A stretch of DNA of 14,888 nucleotides from CAYTOJ01 sp964439415 (GTDB lineage Bacteria; Pseudomonadota; Alphaproteobacteria; Rickettsiales; CAZAGG01). The stretch covers positions 1 through 14,888 of the forward strand of contig CAYTOJ010000041.1 of assembly GCA_964439415.1 (NCBI GenBank), given 5' to 3'. Every line of letters begins with the position of its first letter. Positions within the stretch are counted from its first letter, which is position 1. Below the pieces are notes generated by a model. The model did no database searches. It was not told where the DNA came from and saw only the letters and a list, made by a program, of their open reading frames with translations. A program made the translations under genes and the position numbers. Shown here piece after piece: positions 13,629 to 14,888 of the stretch.

Positions 13629-14888
13629 TTACTTACTTATCCTTAAGTTGGATAGTGAATCGCCGATGCTCTGGAAGGCGGCCTGGAGGTCAGCGCTGGT
13701 GGGGGAGTTGAAGTAAAATCCGCTCTGTGTGGCGCAGTTACGCAGCATATTCTGGCTGGAGGTGGAAATACTGCCGTAGGATACTGTGTAGACGACGATA
13801 TTATTATTCTTCATTGCTGTGCACACCTGCGAAAGGCGCGTATCCAACTGTGCTTCAGCGGTGCTCTGGGTGGTTGTTCCCAGCTTGCCATCGCTTAAAT
13901 ACCAGTAAGCGCCGTGACTACCATTGCTGATAACATTATCACCATCTGTCATGATAATGGCGGCTTTATTCATCTTTGGAGTATTATAGTTGAGCGGCAG
14001 GTTATTGGTATCCATCTCCCCGCCCCATAAGCCCCGCCAGTTGGGGGAGAGCATCCGCCAGCCCCATACCGCGCCCAGGTTGATATGGGTATTGCCCTGC
14101 GCAGTCATGGCGTTGATGGCGGTGAGAATAGTATTTTTATTAGATGTCATGCCGGTTACAGCCTTCGGACAGTCCTTATTCGGCCCTTTACTGGAGTTTA
14201 GAGGGCTGGAATAGCTTTTTTTGCCCTTGTTATAACTGATCCAGTTGTTGTTGCCATCATCGTCCCAGTAGTAGGCTTTGAATTTCTGAGTGGATGGAAC
14301 GGTATCGGTAATGTCGCCGCCACTATCACGCGCATCCACACATCCACCCCAGCTTGTTGGCCCCCAGTCCAGGGAATTTGTATAGGTGCTGTCCAGCCAG
14401 GCTGCGTGCTGCGTGCCCACATTCACGGCCTGCGAGAATGGCACAAGACCCACCCATAAATTAGATGGCGGGGTGGCACTGCTGCCGAATAATATATTCA
14501 CCAGGTCAGTCGCGGAAGTTTTAAGGGAACTCAGCTTAGTTCCACTCATGGAGCCGGTATTATCCAGCACCATCACCAGTTCCAGGCCACTGCTGGCGCG
14601 GGTGATTTCTGAACTGGCAGAGAAGGACATATCATTCTTGCCGAAAATCCGCATGAACAGCGTTGGCATACTGGCGGTGGCGGACAGCGTTATCACGCTG
14701 TTATCAGTACTGGCTGCTGCATTCAGGTTAGTTATATTTGAACCCAGGTAATTGCCGTAGTTCACTGTCATATACTTACTGACCTCCGTGCTGAGGTTAG
14801 TGGTGCTGACAGTGGAACCTGCGGCAAGGCCTGCTGCATCCAGTGAGCTTGAAAGCTTGGCTTGCGCCAGGCTAGCCCGGCCTGCATC
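13629..14888 (-). CDS. TadG-like pilus-assembly protein with von Willebrand factor A domain (5' end outside the window)
   Basis: The last 419 residues of a TadE/TadG-type protein, probably a membrane-anchored surface or periplasmic protein associated with Flp/Tad pili. The frame stays open to the right edge: the 39 codons before the ATG at 14771 read DAGRASLAQAKLSSSLDAAGLAAG, the conserved block that follows the N-terminal membrane segment in TadG proteins. The gene therefore starts beyond 14888 and the internal ATG is not the start. The VWA domain begins with the metal-ion-dependent adhesion motif DNTGS (visible residues 109-113) and contains the later elements TGMTSNK..TAINAMTAQGNTHINLG and KAAIIMTDGDN. 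The C-terminus NSPTSADLQAAFQSIGDSLSNLRIS is typical of the family. A cysteine-bearing, Trp/Asp-rich insertion (around visible residues 165-215) lies in the domain. Other tad genes are not in the window. Confidence 0.9.
   Translation of the reverse strand, partial: DAGRASLAQAKLSSSLDAAGLAAGSTVSTTNLSTEVSKYMTVNYGNYLGSNITNLNAAASTDNSVITLSATASMPTLFMRIFGKNDMSFSASSEITRASSGLELVMVLDNTGSMSGTKLSSLKTSATDLVNILFGSSATPPSNLWVGLVPFSQAVNVGTQHAAWLDSTYTNSLDWGPTSWGGCVDARDSGGDITDTVPSTQKFKAYYWDDDGNNNWISYNKGKKSYSSPLNSSKGPNKDCPKAVTGMTSNKNTILTAINAMTAQGNTHINLGAVWGWRMLSPNWRGLWGGEMDTNNLPLNYNTPKMNKAAIIMTDGDNVISNGSHGAYWYLSDGKLGTTTQSTAEAQLDTRLSQVCTAMKNNNIVVYTVSYGSISTSSQNMLRNCATQSGFYFNSPTSADLQAAFQSIGDSLSNLRISK

Overview
The window is a gene-dense stretch of a bacterial chromosome with moderate GC. 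It most likely comes from an alphaproteobacterium. The reasons are a NuoF of the alphaproteobacterial/mitochondrial type, a full-length two-headed GlnE followed by a Bcp peroxiredoxin, ftsX joined to a YdcF-like gene, a ComEC without the usual C-terminal metallo-beta-lactamase domain, and a TadG-type von Willebrand protein. Complex I genes lying apart from their partners, together with palindromic DNA inserted in frame in a protein gene, recall Rickettsiales. That placement is an inference and is not proved here.

Layout. Positions 3-5658 (+) form a tightly packed block: glnE, bcp, ftsX, a DUF218/YdcF-like membrane protein and a DUF815 AAA+ ATPase, with overlapping or nearly touching ends, so probably one transcript. 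nuoH (5674-6732, -) converges on this block and stands without other nuo genes beside it. A 640-bp region (6733-7369) follows. It holds the nuoH promoter, a small unrecognised gene of 64 codons on the minus strand with a very strong ribosome binding site, and an 88-bp nested palindrome carrying that gene's likely promoter. Then come bamD, nuoF and an O-antigen-ligase-like gene (7370-10632, +), a 15-bp perfect inverted repeat and tRNA-Cys(GCA). comEC (10897-13083, -) converges on the tRNA. A palindrome-rich 350-bp gap leads to tRNA-Asp(GTC), with a tandem 11-bp repeat just downstream that resembles a recombinase-binding or attachment-site remnant. A TadG-like pilus-assembly gene runs off the right edge on the minus strand.

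The most striking observation is inside comEC. A 144-bp palindromic element (12481-12624) is flanked by a 3-bp ATT duplication and inserted exactly on codon boundaries. It adds 48 residues plus one duplicated Asn between two conserved stretches of the N-terminal domain without breaking the frame. Its arms are inverted repeats and a second hairpin sits exactly at the centre of symmetry. This is the architecture of the protein-coding palindromic elements known from Rickettsia and Wolbachia, but I do not recognise the sequence as one of the named families. Three other palindromic structures lie in the intergenic gaps, so the genome may carry several such families.

Most of the genes are housekeeping: nitrogen regulation (glnE), peroxide defence (bcp), cell division and envelope (ftsX, YdcF-like, bamD, O-antigen ligase), respiration (nuoH, nuoF), DNA uptake (comEC) and surface pili (TadG-like). 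I see no CRISPR array, defence cassette, insertion-sequence transposase or rRNA.
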